45,448 nucleotides of DNA from Acidimicrobiia bacterium. GTDB lineage: Bacteria; Actinomycetota; Acidimicrobiia; UBA5794; JAOTWH01. The notes beneath the pieces are model-generated. The model was not told where the DNA came from and ran no database searches. It worked only from the letters and a program-made list of their open reading frames with translations. The stretch spans positions 1 through 45,448 of the forward strand of contig JAOTWH010000001.1 of assembly GCA_029863035.1 (NCBI GenBank), read 5' to 3'. Of the stretch, positions 30,409 through 40,794 are shown in pieces; positions within the stretch are counted from its first letter, which is position 1; every line of letters begins with the position of its first letter. A program made the translations under genes and the position numbers.

Positions 30409-32952
30409 CCCAGTCTCACCTGGGGGGCTGAGTTCAGGCGCGGCTAGCTGTCGACACGCCAAAGACCTCTCCAGCTCGTCCACCGTTTCGATCGCCAGGC
30501 GAGCCAACCGAACGTCCGTATCGGGTCCGATCAAGGCCTTGGTGGCGGCAAGCGTTTCAGAGTCCACTCGGTAGCCCGGATAGAGCCCGTAGAAATAGGC
30601 CTTGGCGGCTTCGAACTCCCACTCGTCGATCACCCCGGCAACCCTCTGAAAGAACTCCTCGGCATACGGTGCCAATAGGTCTGCCTGCTTCCACCACCCG
30701 AAGCCACCCATGGCAGCAGCGGCCATGTGCAGCGACTCGTAGCCCTGGTCGTGGAGACGGGCCCAGGCCTCGGCCTTGGTGTCGGCGTCGGGCCTCGAAA
30801 CATCGGCGCGCAACGCAGCACGCTTCCCGCGATCGGAGCGGTCCCGCGCCAGCTCGGCCTCCACCCTGGCGGCGGCCCCTGCGACGCCCATGGCGGACCA
30901 ACGCACGGCCACAGTCCAACGCATCTCCTGATCGATCGGTAGTCCTTCCACGCCTTCCGTGTCATCGACGATGCGGCCGGCCAGAGCCAGGTCCTCCGGA
31001 TCGGTTGCAGCTCCGACCAACGCCCGCGCCCACAGCACTCGGCCATCGCCGGGGGCGGCGACGTCGATGGCTTCTCTGGCTAGGGCGACGAAGTTGCGAA
31101 TCTCGGCATCCTTGAGATGCTCCGGCACATAGGACGACAACGTCCGGAACAACGTGAGACCGGTAACCATGCGGATTATCTGGGTGCTTGGCTCTGCCCT
31201 GAGCTGGTCGCCGATGAGCTGGAGGTATTCCAGTGAGCTGATCTCGCGATCACGCAGCATCTCCCACAGCGACTGCCATAGTTGATGGCGCAGCAGCGAA
31301 TCGTCGATGCGGCTCAGTCCGCTCTTAACGAAATCGAGCGAAGCGGCATCGAGCGCCACCTTGGCGAAGGTGAGGTCGTTGTAGTTGGGGAACACAAGTG
31401 AGGGTGCCGCCAACCCGGACGCCCCATCGACCGCCTCGCTGGAGTCGTCGATCGAAGCCTTGACGGCATCCAAGCTCAGGTTGCCCCCGGTCTCGCTCAC
31501 CAGCGCGATCTCAACGGTGTGGGGGCGCAGCGTTGGATAATCGTCCGGTGCGGTTTGGCGAAGTGAGAGCGAGGTGAGCAGACCGCCTTCGCCATGCCAC
31601 TCGGCGGCAAGCGTGTTGAGTGAGGGTGTTCTGAGCCAGCGAGCCGCCCAGCTGGCCAGGTCCTGTCCGCTCCCCTCCTGCAGGGAGGCGAGGAAGTCGG
31701 CCAGCGTCGTGTTGGAAAACGAATGCCGTTCGAAATAGGTGCGCAGCCCGGCGAGGAAGCCTTCGGTGCCGATGGCCGCCACTAGCTGGCGCAGCGCCGA
31801 TGCCCCCTTGCCATAGGTGATCTGATCGAAATTGAGGAAGATCTCGTCCGTGTTGCCAACCGACTCGTCGGCGATGGGGTGGGTGGTGGGCAGCTGATCG
31901 TCGCGATAGGCCACGAGCTTGTTGCGGGTGTTGAAGTCCTGCCACAGGTCGTCGTAATACCCGGCCTCCTCGAGCGCCAGATAGGCGATGAAGGTGGCGA
32001 ACGACTCGTTGAGCCACAGGTCGTTCCACCACGTCATGGTCACCAGATCTCCGAACCACATGTGGGCGAGCTCGTGCAGCAGGATCTCGCTACGCCTCAT
32101 CACCTGATCTCGAGTTGGAGGATCGCGAAAGATCAACGAGTCGGTGTAGGTGACGGCGGCCACATTCTCCATGCCGCCCCAGTTGAACTCTGGCACGAAC
32201 AACTGGTCGTACTTGGTGAACGGATACGGCGCGCCGAAGAAGCGCGAGAAGATGTCGAGGCCGTCCTTGGTCTCCTTGAAGATGTTTTCCGCATCCATGT
32301 GGTCGGCGAAGGACCGTCGGCAGAACAGGCCAAGCGGCAATCCGTTGTGCTCGTCACGCACTACGGCGTATGGGCCGGCGATCAGAGAGACCAGGTAGGT
32401 GCTGAAGGGAACGGTCTTCTCGAAGCGCCGCAGCGTCCGCCCCCCGTCTGCGTCCTCGATGTCTATTTGGCGCGAGGATGTCACGACCTCCCATTCGGCC
32501 GGCGCCACCACAGAGATCTCGTAGGTGGCCTTTATGTCCGGCTGATCGAAGCACGGGAAGACGCGATGCGCCGAGTAGGGCTCGAATTGGGTGTAGAGGT
32601 ACTCGCTGCCATCCTCCGGGTCGATGAAGTGATGAAATCCTTCGCCGGTCCGGTCGTACGGGTTCTCGTAGCGGACCCGTACCTCGTTTTCCTCACCCAA
32701 CAGCTCCAATGGCAGAGCGATGCGGGCGCCATCCCAATCGGCTTCCCTCTCGTAGCCGTTGACCGAGAAGACCTCGATCGTTCCACCGACGAACTCGAGG
32801 AACAGGTCTTCGGAGCTGCCAGAGAAGTAGGCGGTCACATCGCCCCGGTAGGTCTTGTCCTCCGGCTTCAGCTCGATGGCTATCTCATACGAGACGTCTG
32901 AAACCGCTGCCACCCGAGCGGTTGCTTCCTCTCTGGTAAGAACATCGCGCAT
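30406..32952 (-). CDS. pepN: Aminopeptidase N (M1 family metallopeptidase)
   Basis: About 848 residues, full-length actinobacterial PepN type, removing N-terminal residues from peptides in the cytosol. The substrate-binding GGMENVAAVTY motif precedes the zinc site HELAHMWFGDLVTMTWWNDLWLNESFA (HExxH-x18-E). The C-terminal ERAP1-like helical domain is present. No signal peptide. The start is taken as ATG 32952, giving MRDVLTREEATARV, which matches the usual N-terminus of this subfamily. An ATG five codons upstream (32967) is the alternative; neither has a clear ribosome-binding site. Confidence 0.95.
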   Translation of the reverse strand: MRDVLTREEATARVAAVSDVSYEIAIELKPEDKTYRGDVTAYFSGSSEDLFLEFVGGTIEVFSVNGYEREADWDGARIALPLELLGEENEVRVRYENPYDRTGEGFHHFIDPEDGSEYLYTQFEPYSAHRVFPCFDQPDIKATYEISVVAPAEWEVVTSSRQIDIEDADGGRTLRRFEKTVPFSTYLVSLIAGPYAVVRDEHNGLPLGLFCRRSFADHMDAENIFKETKDGLDIFSRFFGAPYPFTKYDQLFVPEFNWGGMENVAAVTYTDSLIFRDPPTRDQVMRRSEILLHELAHMWFGDLVTMTWWNDLWLNESFATFIAYLALEEAGYYDDLWQDFNTRNKLVAYRDDQLPTTHPIADESVGNTDEIFLNFDQITYGKGASALRQLVAAIGTEGFLAGLRTYFERHSFSNTTLADFLASLQEGSGQDLASWAARWLRTPSLNTLAAEWHGEGGLLTSLSLRQTAPDDYPTLRPHTVEIALVSETGGNLSLDAVKASIDDSSEAVDGASGLAAPSLVFPNYNDLTFAKVALDAASLDFVKSGLSRIDDSLLRHQLWQSLWEMLRDREISSLEYLQLIGDQLRAEPSTQIIRMVTGLTLFRTLSSYVPEHLKDAEIRNFVALAREAIDVAAPGDGRVLWARALVGAATDPEDLALAGRIVDDTEGVEGLPIDQEMRWTVAVRWSAMGVAGAAARVEAELARDRSDRGKRAALRADVSRPDADTKAEAWARLHDQGYESLHMAAAAMGGFGWWKQADLLAPYAEEFFQRVAGVIDEWEFEAAKAYFYGLYPGYRVDSETLAATKALIGPDTDVRLARLAIETVDELERSLACRQLAAPELSPPGETG

Positions 32953-33072
32953 CCCGGCGGCGACCATACTGGGTAAAAAGGCTGGCGGCTACACGGTCTC
33001 GCCCGCGCATACCCCGCTCGGGGTTCGATTCCAACAGGCGGAACGGTCAATTCGCACCTAGAAGATCACAGC

Positions 33073-33078
33073 TACCCT
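33073..33078 (+). promoter_or_regulatory. Possible -10 box for ppc
   Basis: TACCCT, nine bases before the ATG at 33088; spacing longer than the typical six. Confidence 0.35.
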
Positions 33079-33087
33079 CGGCCACCC

Positions 33088-35793
33088 ATGGCTTCCCACG
33101 ACGACGCGGTACGAGCAGACATCAGGCGTCTCGGAAACCAGCTCGGCGAAACCCTGGTGCGGCAAGAAGGCAGGGTTCTGCTCGATCTGGTCGAAGAGGT
33201 GCGGGCCCAGACCAAGCGGCTCCGCTCTGGCGAGTCCGATTCATCCTCTCTTGAGGAAAAGCTTGCCAACCTCGACCTCGACACCACCATCCAGTTGGTG
33301 CGGGCTTTCTCGACGTACTTCCTCATAGCGAACGTCGTCGAACAGACGCATCGCTTCGACGACGGACTGGGCCAATACGGATGGCTGCACGACACCGTGA
33401 CCAGGATCGGTCAGGCCAAGCTTCCACCCGATGAGATCCGAGAGATCCTGGGACGCCTGGAGATCAGGCCCGTGTTCACCGCCCACCCCACCGAGGCAGC
33501 CAGGCGGTCCATTCTCACCAAAACGGCAGAACTCGCTCTGCTGGTGGAGCAGCGGTCGGACAATCGCATCACAGAAAGCGGACGCGATCGCATCGATAGG
33601 AGAACCGGCGAGCTGATCGATCTCATCTGGCAGACATTCGAATTGCGACCGCAGCAGCCAAGCCCCCTTGACGAAGCGCGCTCGGTGATGTTCTACATAG
33701 ATGAGATCTATCGCACGGTGGCGGCAGATCTGCTCGACGACCTCGATCACGAACTGGCACGCCTCGACCACACCCTGCCGCCTCGAGCACGACCTCTGCA
33801 CCTTGGCACCTGGGTAGGAGGAGATCGAGACGGCAACCCGGCGGTGACTGCTGCCGTCACTCTCGACGTGCTTGCCGCTCAGTACGACCATGGGCTGAGG
33901 AACCTCATAAGCGACGTCGAAGATCTCTCCGCTCGCCTGAGCGTTTCCGAGCTCATCGTCGATATCAGCGAAGACCTCGAGGACTCGCTAGCGGCCGACC
34001 GGGTGCGATTGCCGGCTGTATACGAGGAATTCCATCGACTCAGCGCCAACGAGCCGTACCGGCTCAAACTCGCCTACATCCACCGGCGTCTCCTCAGCAC
34101 CCGGCGACGCCTCGCCGAGTCATCTCACCATGCACCCGGTCTCGACTACGCGGAGCCCGGCCAGCTGATCGACGACCTCGAGTTGTTGCGCCGGTCTCTG
34201 CGAGCCAACCAAGGCGAACTCATCGCCGACGGAATCGTGCGGCGCCTGATCCGCAAGGCGGCTGCGTTCGGATTCCGCCAGGCGGTTATGGACGTGCGCG
34301 AGCATGCCGACAAGATCCATGAGGCCTTTGCCGCCCTATCAGGTGGGCTGGCCGAGACGTACAAGGCTCTCGAGCGCGCCGAACGCACCGAGATGCTGGC
34401 GGATCGCCTTGAGCGAGCCATCGCCCTTCCTCCGCCAGACCCTGGTTCTGAGGTTGCTCGCACCGTCGCAATGTTCGACGCCATACAGGTTGCACTCGAC
34501 CGCTTCGGCCCCATGGCCATCGAGAGTTTCATCGTCTCAGAAACCGGTGGCGCCGACGACATCTTGGCCTCTGTGCTCCTGGCCGCATCGACCGGCCTTG
34601 TCGATCTTCAGCAGGGCAAGGCCCGTATCGGTTTCGTTCCCCTATTCGAGACGACGGCAGAGGTGGCCGCAGCCGGCACCATTCTCGACGAGCTATTGAG
34701 CGTCCCCGCTTACCGGCGCCTGGTTGGGCTGCGGGGTGACATCCAAGAGGTGATGCTCGGCTACTCCGATTCCAACAAGGCGGCCGGCATCACCACCGCC
34801 CAGTGGGGCCTATATCGGGCAAGTCGAGACCTGCGTGATGTCGCCTTTCGCCATCAGGTGAACCTGCGCATCTTCCACGGTCGGGGGGGAACCATCAGTC
34901 GGGGAGGCGGACCAACCGGCCAAGCCATCCTGGCACAGGCCTGGGGCACAGTCGACGGTCGCATCAAGGTGACAGAGCAGGGCGAAGTGATCGCCGACAA
35001 GTACGGCGTGCCTGCACTGGCCAGGCGTAACCTCGAGGTGGCCCTGGCGGCCACTCTGGAAGCTTCACTGTTGCATCGGCTTCCTCGACATTCGCCCGAA
35101 ACCCTGCAGCGTTGGGACGACGCCATGGACTCCATCAGCGCTGCCTCGCACGAGGCCTACCGAGGCCTCGTCGATACGCCAGAACTGCTTGATTACTTTC
35201 ATGCCGCTACCCCGGCAGACGAGCTGAGCGCCCTCAACATCGGATCGCGTCCAGCGCGACGCCCTGGAGGAAAGCCCGGCATCGACGGCCTGCGAGCGAT
35301 CCCGTGGGTGTTCGGCTGGACACAGACTCGCCAGATCGTGCCGGGCTGGTTCGGCGTTGGAACCGGGCTGGCCGTGGCCCGTCAGTCGGGACTCGTTGAG
35401 GTGCTCATGGAGATGCACAGCGAGTGGCAGTGGTTCCAGACTTTCTTATCCAACGTCGAGATGACCCTCGCCAAGACCGACCTCGATGTGACTGCTAGGT
35501 ACGTTGACCGGCTGGTCGATACACCGTTGCGGCCTGTGTTCGCTGCGATACGCGCCGAGTACGAGCTGACCGTCCAGGAACTCCTTCGCATCACCGGCCA
35601 CGACGCGCTGTTGGATGGCGACCCCGTGCTGCAACGAACCCTGGCCGTGCGCGACACCTACCTCGATCCGATCAGCTACCTCCAGGTCAGTTTGCTGGAA
35701 AGGGCCCGTACGGGCAGCGACGACGATCTATTGCATCGAGCGCTGCTGCTTACCGTGAATGGATTGGCGACCGGACTCCGCAACACCGGCTAG
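33088..35793 (+). CDS. ppc: Phosphoenolpyruvate carboxylase
   Basis: 901 residues, normal length. It makes oxaloacetate from PEP and bicarbonate, refilling the TCA cycle. The catalytic-histidine motif is VFTAHPTEAARR near 130-142. The second signature reads VMLGYSDSNKAAG (usually SNKDGG), followed by FHGRGGTISRGGGPTG with the essential arginines. The C-terminus ends RNTG, the conserved allosteric/active-site tail. The change of DG to AA after SNK is worth noting but all catalytic residues are kept. It stands alone, divergent from pepN. Confidence 0.97.
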   Translation: MASHDDAVRADIRRLGNQLGETLVRQEGRVLLDLVEEVRAQTKRLRSGESDSSSLEEKLANLDLDTTIQLVRAFSTYFLIANVVEQTHRFDDGLGQYGWLHDTVTRIGQAKLPPDEIREILGRLEIRPVFTAHPTEAARRSILTKTAELALLVEQRSDNRITESGRDRIDRRTGELIDLIWQTFELRPQQPSPLDEARSVMFYIDEIYRTVAADLLDDLDHELARLDHTLPPRARPLHLGTWVGGDRDGNPAVTAAVTLDVLAAQYDHGLRNLISDVEDLSARLSVSELIVDISEDLEDSLAADRVRLPAVYEEFHRLSANEPYRLKLAYIHRRLLSTRRRLAESSHHAPGLDYAEPGQLIDDLELLRRSLRANQGELIADGIVRRLIRKAAAFGFRQAVMDVREHADKIHEAFAALSGGLAETYKALERAERTEMLADRLERAIALPPPDPGSEVARTVAMFDAIQVALDRFGPMAIESFIVSETGGADDILASVLLAASTGLVDLQQGKARIGFVPLFETTAEVAAAGTILDELLSVPAYRRLVGLRGDIQEVMLGYSDSNKAAGITTAQWGLYRASRDLRDVAFRHQVNLRIFHGRGGTISRGGGPTGQAILAQAWGTVDGRIKVTEQGEVIADKYGVPALARRNLEVALAATLEASLLHRLPRHSPETLQRWDDAMDSISAASHEAYRGLVDTPELLDYFHAATPADELSALNIGSRPARRPGGKPGIDGLRAIPWVFGWTQTRQIVPGWFGVGTGLAVARQSGLVEVLMEMHSEWQWFQTFLSNVEMTLAKTDLDVTARYVDRLVDTPLRPVFAAIRAEYELTVQELLRITGHDALLDGDPVLQRTLAVRDTYLDPISYLQVSLLERARTGSDDDLLHRALLLTVNGLATGLRNTG

Positions 35794-35803
35794 TGGCGCA
35801 CCA

Positions 35804-36233
35804 CTAATCGACCAGCCCTCGCAACGTCGAGATGGCTTTGTTGATGCGTCGCTGCGCCATCATTCTCACCAGTGGCGCCCTCCAACGGCTTGTCGTAGCG
35901 CCGAACTGGATCTTGACGCGAGCCCCGGCTCGTTGGGACTCAACCAGGGACTCCACCGCACATTCGAGCTGCGCTCCATTCACGAAACGAACACCCTTCA
36001 GCTCGACTCGATAACGCCGACCAGCCTCCCAATCGACGACACTCACTGCGATGTCGCTCCCGCCGACGTTCACAGTGAGATCATCACCCACCTTCGGCAG
36101 ATCTCCCGACCAATGGACCAACTGGACCCCGGCCCACTGCGAGAGGCGGTCGGGATCGGCCATCACCACCCAAACGGCCGCTGGGTCGGTTTCGTGGAGA
36201 TCGGCCTCGTCCCACGCCACAAAGCCGCGTTCC

Positions 36234-36241
<8 letters not shown>
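35804..36241 (-). CDS. SRPBCC (START/Bet v1-like) superfamily protein
   Basis: 145 residues with the pattern of a polyketide-cyclase/CoxG-like SRPBCC domain: FVAWDEADLHETDPAAVWVVMADPDRLSQWAG (helix-turn and W-A-G start), a run of beta strands (DDLTVNVGGSDIAVSVVDWEAGRRYRVEL), and a long C-terminal helix (PLVRMMAQRRINKAISTLRGLV). Such folds bind hydrophobic ligands; the ligand is unknown. Its start overlaps the gatB stop by eight bases, so it is the last gene of the gatC-gatA-gatB operon. No functional link to tRNA amidation is known to me. Confidence 0.83.
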
Positions 36242-37678
<1,437 letters not shown>

Positions 37679-37682
<4 letters not shown>

Positions 37683-39151
37683 GAGATCTCCGACGTGGCA
37701 AGCGGCGCCCTGGCGTCGAATGCCGCCATCCGCTCCACCGCAGCAGCCACCTGGAACATCACCTGTTCGCCCAGCGCCGGCGCCATCACCTGGAAACCGA
37801 TCGGGAGACCCTCGTCGAGACCGATGGGGACAGATACCGCCGGATGTCCAGCCAGGTTGCTGGGGATGGTGCACAGGTCGGACAAGTACATGGAAAGTGG
37901 GTCATCGGTCCTGGCGCCCACCTCGAAGGCTGTTGTCGGACTGGTGGGAGAAACCACAACGTCGACCTCGCTGTAGGCCCTGGCGAAGTCTTCGAGAATC
38001 AGCGTGCGCACCTTCTGAGCCTGGCCGTAGAAAGCGTCGTAGTAGCCAGCCGACAGGGCATAGGTACCAAGCAGGATGCGGCGGATCACCTCGGGTCCGA
38101 ACCCTTCGGCCCTTGTCGCAGCCATCATGTCCTCCACGGTCTCCGCCTCCTTGCGCAATCCGTAACGGACACCATCGAACCTGGCCAGGTTGGCCGAGCA
38201 TTCAGCCGGCGCGATCAGGTAGTAGGCCGACAGTGCCGCCTCAAACGACGGGAGCGATAGCTCAGTGACCTTGGCACCGGCCTCGGCAAGAGCGTCACAG
38301 GTTCGGCGGAAGGCGTCCACCACCGGCGTATCGATGCCTTCCCCAGAAAGCTCTGAAGCCACACCGATGCGCAAGCCCTCCACGCCCCCATCGAGCCCGG
38401 ATCCAAAGTCGGGTAGATCGCCTCGGTAACTCGTGGCGTCCTTTGGGTCGTGACCGGCCATGACACCCAAGACGTCGACGGCGTCGGACACGGTCCTGGT
38501 CATGGGCCCGATCTGGTCGAGCGAGGATGCGAACGCGATCAACCCGTAGCGGCTAACCAGGCCATAGGTGGGCTTCATCCCGACCACGCCGCACAACGAT
38601 GCCGGCTGTCGGATCGATCCGCCGGTGTCGGATCCAAGAGCTGCCAATGCGGAGCCAACTGCGACCGCCGCCGTCGAACCGCCAGAGCTTCCCCCAGGAA
38701 CCCGGTCGGTGTTCCATGGGTTGCGGGTGGGTCCGTATGCAGAGTTCTCGGTTGACGAGCCCATGGCGAACTCGTCCAAGTTGGTTTTGCCAACGACGAC
38801 GGCCCCGCCTTGGCGCATTCTCTCAACAACCGTGGCGTCGTACGGCGGCTTGTATCCAGCCAGGATCTTTGAAGAGCAGGTGGTCTCAATGCCTCTGGTG
38901 ACCATGTTGTCCTTCAGCGCGATCGGGATGCCGTGCAGCGGGCCGAGGTCGTCGCCCTTGCGCAACGCGCTGTCGGCGGCAGCGGCTGCCTCGACGGCAC
39001 CTTCGCGATCGATCGTCAGATAGGAGTGGAGATGGGCTTCGGTCATCGAGGCTCTCTTGAGCACAGCTTCCAACAGTTCGGATGCGGTCAGCTCGCCGCC
39101 GCGCAACGCGGCGCCGGCGGCTCCGATCGTCAGGTCTGCCGGGTCGTTCAC
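37679..39151 (-). CDS. gatA: Glutamyl-tRNA amidotransferase subunit A
   Basis: 490 residues of the amidase signature family; it frees ammonia from glutamine for GatB. The Ser-cisSer-Lys triad is visible: Lys in IALKDNMVTRG, and the two serines in VPGGSSGGSTAAVAVGSALAALGSDTGGSIRQPASLCGVVGMKPTYG. Landmark TNLDEFAMGSSTENSAYG is present. It overlaps gatC by ATGA (39148-39151) and gatB by ATGA (37679-37682), so the three subunits are made in step. Confidence 0.97.
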
Positions 39152-39438
39152 GACTCCTCCAGGATGCGGGGAACCCTGAAGTATCCATCTTGCGTCTCGG
39201 GCGCCTGGGAGAGCACCTCGTCACGATCCAACGAAGGCGTTATCTCATCTGGCCGGAAGGCGTTGGTCATCGACAGCGGATGAGAGGTGGGCTCAACGCC
39301 GTCGGTTGCCAGACTCTGGACTAACGCGGCGTGCTCCAGAATTCCTTCCAGCTGGCGGCCATAACGGGCCAGCTCGTCATCGCTCAAAGCCAGGCGAGCC
39401 AAGCGAGCGACGTAATGGATATCGATGTCGACAGGCAT
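39148..39438 (-). CDS. gatC: Glutamyl-tRNA amidotransferase subunit C
   Basis: 96 residues, typical size. GatC wraps around GatA and GatB and stabilises the complex. Landmarks: VARLARLALSDDELARYGRQLEGILEHAALVQSL and the C-terminal FRVPRILEE. It is the first gene of the operon gatC-gatA-gatB-SRPBCC and has a leaderless promoter (TAGCAT six bases before ATG). Confidence 0.96.
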   Translation of the reverse strand: MPVDIDIHYVARLARLALSDDELARYGRQLEGILEHAALVQSLATDGVEPTSHPLSMTNAFRPDEITPSLDRDEVLSQAPETQDGYFRVPRILEES

Positions 39439-39444
39439 GGGGCG

Positions 39445-39450
39445 ATGCTA
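39445..39450 (-). promoter_or_regulatory. Leaderless -10 box for the gatCAB operon
   Basis: TAGCAT on the minus strand, then CGCCCC, then ATG at 39438 (spacing six). Confidence 0.55.
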
Positions 39451-39484
39451 GAAGGGGACGCCCGGCACAACGACACCCGGCTCG

Positions 39485-39490
39485 TACGAT
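39485..39490 (+). promoter_or_regulatory. Leaderless -10 box for the lipoprotein/MacAB operon
   Basis: TACGAT, then GACGCC, then ATG at 39497 (spacing six). Confidence 0.55.
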
Positions 39491-39496
39491 GACGCC

Positions 39497-40102
39497 ATGT
39501 CTCGACTCCTTCCGGCGATCGTTGCTCTGGCATTGATCGCCGCCGCCTGCGGAAGCGATGGAAGCGATGGAAGCGATGGCAGCGATGGGGTGGCATCGCT
39601 CGACGAGGCACCGGCGTCACCCGATGTCGGCGCCGAGGAAAACGAATTCGAGCAGTCCTTCCTCGCCTTCAGTCAGTGTCTACGAGACGAGGGCGTCGAC
39701 GTACCGGATCCTGAGTTCAACGCTGACGGGTCACTCCAGCTGAGCAGCCTCAACGACTTCGACGGTGTCGATGAAGACGAACTGGTGGCAGCACGCGATG
39801 CCTGCTCGGAGTTTCTCGAAGGAGTGACTCTTGAGAACTTCGGATTCGATCGCACCGCCATCGAAGACACGCTGTTCGAGTATGCCGCCTGCATGAGGGA
39901 CCAGGGCTTCGACATGCCGGACCCCGACCTCGACGGGTTCCTGCGCCGAACCCTGGCCCAAGGTGAGCAGAATCCTGAAGGCGCCGCTGGGCTTGGCATC
40001 TTCGGAGGCGAACTGGATTTCGAGGATCCCGGGTTCATCGCGGCGGACGAAGTCTGCCGCCCCCAGATATTCGCCGGCTTCGATCCGCCGGCAGACGGCT
40101 AA
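39497..40102 (+). CDS. Lipoprotein with paired Cys-Leu/Met-Arg ... PDP motifs (paralogue 1)
   Basis: 201 residues. A lipoprotein signal (LLPAIVALALIAAACGS) is followed by a GSD repeat encoded by four 9-bp tandem units. Two related blocks follow: FLAFSQCLRDEGVDVPDPEF (about 54-73) and FEYAACMRDQGFDMPDPDL (about 124-142). Between them is a third cysteine (AARDACSEFLEGV), and another lies near the end (ADEVCRP). The pattern C(M/L)R..G.D.PDP is shared with the next gene. I recall similar proteins beside MacAB-type exporters in actinobacteria, but no function. Outer-face membrane-anchored; perhaps a substrate or accessory of the exporter. Confidence 0.82.
   Translation: MSRLLPAIVALALIAAACGSDGSDGSDGSDGVASLDEAPASPDVGAEENEFEQSFLAFSQCLRDEGVDVPDPEFNADGSLQLSSLNDFDGVDEDELVAARDACSEFLEGVTLENFGFDRTAIEDTLFEYAACMRDQGFDMPDPDLDGFLRRTLAQGEQNPEGAAGLGIFGGELDFEDPGFIAADEVCRPQIFAGFDPPADG
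39551..39586 (+). repeat. 9-bp tandem repeat encoding Gly-Ser-Asp
   Basis: Four units of GGAAGCGAT (the fourth with one change) directly after the lipobox cysteine codon region. They encode a flexible GSD linker and can vary in length by slippage. Confidence 0.75.
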
Positions 40103-40173
40103 GAAGCTTCAAGCCTGGATAACCGTTTCTTTACAGTTCGGTACGACGCTGCTCGGGGAACAAGGAGAACGAC

Positions 40174-40794
40174 TTGAAACGATTTCTGATCTTGATCGCC
40201 GCGTTAGCCATCGTGGCCGCGGCCTGCGGTGGAACATCGGGGGCCGAGGGCGTCGCCTCCTTGAATGAGACCGACGATGCGACACCGGCCGCGGCGGCCG
40301 AGCCCGAAGTTGACTCCGAGGAAGCCTTCCTGGCATTCACCGAATGCATGAGGCAGGAGGGCGTCGACCTACCCGACCCACAGACCGACGGCGAGGGCAA
40401 CTTCTTCTTCGAGGACCGCGGGCCCGGCAACGGAGAACTGGATCGGGGTGAGCTGCGAGCGGCCGGCGAAGCTTGTCAGCACCATCTCGAAGGCGTGACT
40501 CAGACCTTCCGAGACTTCGACCGCACCGAGATCGAAGACACCCTCGTCGAGTTCGCGGCTTGCATGAGGGACAACGGCTACGACATGCCAGATCCAGACC
40601 TCTCCGGCTTCGGCCCCACCGGAGATGGCCCCGACGAGGGCCAGGGCACCGGACCCGGAGGCGGACCGTTCGGCGCTTTGGACCAGGATGACCCCGCATT
40701 CCAGACGGCCATCGCAGCCTGCGATGAGCTCCTCACCGGCTTGCGCAGACCCGGCGGCGGGCCGGGGGGCGGCGGTCCGGACGGTGACGCATGA
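40174..40794 (+). CDS. Lipoprotein with paired Cys-Met-Arg ... PDP motifs (paralogue 2)
   Basis: 206 residues, about one-third to one-half similar to the preceding protein over most of its length. The lipoprotein signal is FLILIAALAIVAAACGG. The two repeat blocks read FLAFTECMRQEGVDLPDPQ and FAACMRDNGYDMPDPDL, with cysteines between (GEACQHHLEGV) and after (IAACDELL) at matching places. The C-terminal 15 residues are Gly/Pro-rich. Start TTG 40174 is chosen because AGGAGA lies six bases upstream and the signal peptide begins there. It overlaps the adaptor gene by ATGA, tying it to the exporter. Confidence 0.83.
   Translation: MKRFLILIAALAIVAAACGGTSGAEGVASLNETDDATPAAAAEPEVDSEEAFLAFTECMRQEGVDLPDPQTDGEGNFFFEDRGPGNGELDRGELRAAGEACQHHLEGVTQTFRDFDRTEIEDTLVEFAACMRDNGYDMPDPDLSGFGPTGDGPDEGQGTGPGGGPFGALDQDDPAFQTAIAACDELLTGLRRPGGGPGGGGPDGDA

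Noticed and set aside
31879..32901. 340-codon frame opposite aminopeptidase N
   Set aside because: Antisense shadow; the sense frame carries the HELAH zinc motif.
33005..33050. A GGTTCGATTCC string resembling a tRNA T loop between pepN and ppc
   Set aside because: Flanking bases do not form a T stem, and no acceptor, D or anticodon arm can be built around it.
37683..37874. Longer frame in front of gatB
   Set aside because: It overlaps gatA; GatB proteins begin at the YESVIGIE segment, and the ATGA overlap fixes the start.
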